64,000 bases of DNA from Bizionia argentinensis JUB59 (lineage in GTDB: Bacteria > Bacteroidota > Bacteroidia > Flavobacteriales > Flavobacteriaceae), in contig NZ_AFXZ01000009.1 in NCBI RefSeq assembly GCF_000224335.1, positions 148,843 to 212,842 of the forward strand, read 5' to 3'. Every line of letters begins with the position of its first letter. The first letter of the stretch is position 1. Under the pieces are notes generated by a model that was not told where the DNA came from, did not search any database, and saw nothing but the letters and a program-made list of their open reading frames with translations. The translations under genes were made by a program, and so were the position numbers. Shown here one piece after another: positions 63,997 to 64,000 of the stretch.

Positions 63997-64000
63997 ATAG

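Overview
The window is AT-rich DNA from a member of the Bacteroidota, almost certainly family Flavobacteriaceae. The evidence is the protein families present (an OxyR/Dps pair, the MoxR-DUF58-DUF4129-DUF4350-SpoIIM-RDD block, LETM1-like, DUF4331 and 2TM/LytTR proteins, a SusC-like TonB-dependent receptor, sigma/anti-sigma pairs), the lack of strong Shine-Dalgarno sequences, and TAnnTTTG promoter elements before several host genes. It falls into two parts: a Mu-like transposable prophage (1 to about 32.3-32.4 kb, left end outside the window) and ordinary chromosome (about 32.4-64 kb).

Prophage. Positions 1-8275 are the rightward early region: the tail of what is probably the transposase, a MuB-type AAA+ protein, a second RecA-like ATPase, a DUF3164-like protein, two replication-like proteins and many very small or membrane proteins, closed by a terminator at 7692-7723. 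Positions 8262-14329 form a leftward block: a small membrane protein, then (in transcription order from 14329) terminase small and large subunits, DUF1320 connector, DUF935 portal, Mu F-like and Mu G-like head morphogenesis proteins and a gp37-like tail terminator. A divergent control region with a large inverted repeat (14330-14508) separates this from the rightward late block: prohead protease/scaffold, major capsid, lysis cassette with an M15 endolysin, contractile tail sheath (DUF2586), tube, a tail-assembly chaperone with an apparent -1 frameshift, tape measure, DUF6046, baseplate hub and spike, wedge proteins, collar and tail fibre. The order matches a Mu-type myophage, but with the packaging/portal genes inverted.

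The most unusual segment is the prophage right end (30.56-32.27 kb), the place held by com-mom in Mu. It has a structured, pseudoknot-capable terminator region, a shortened thymidylate-synthase-fold protein with Asp at the position that selects cytosine over uracil, and an overlapping D12-class adenine DNA methyltransferase. The first codons of the methyltransferase are twelve AATC tetranucleotide repeats, a textbook slipped-strand phase-variation tract. I read this as a candidate phase-variable DNA-modification/anti-restriction cassette.

Chromosome. After a DUF4442 protein and a TIGR00266/AIM24 protein come divergent oxyR and dps, a DUF2141 protein, a leftward membrane/BatA-like operon (DUF58, MoxR, DUF4350, DUF4129, membrane protein, SpoIIM) with a divergent RDD gene, a four-copy 85-bp hairpin repeat array, a TRIC-type channel, a cyclophilin lipoprotein divergent from a NUDIX hydrolase, an acyltransferase, an ECF sigma with a membrane partner, an NDH-2-like dehydrogenase, a lysoplasmalogenase-like protein, TonB, a LytS/2TM/LytTR system, a LETM1-like protein, a DUF4331-DUF4331-TPR-TonB receptor cluster, a thioredoxin-like protein, an M1-like peptidase and a sigma/anti-sigma pair at the right edge. 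No rRNA, tRNA or CRISPR array was recognised.
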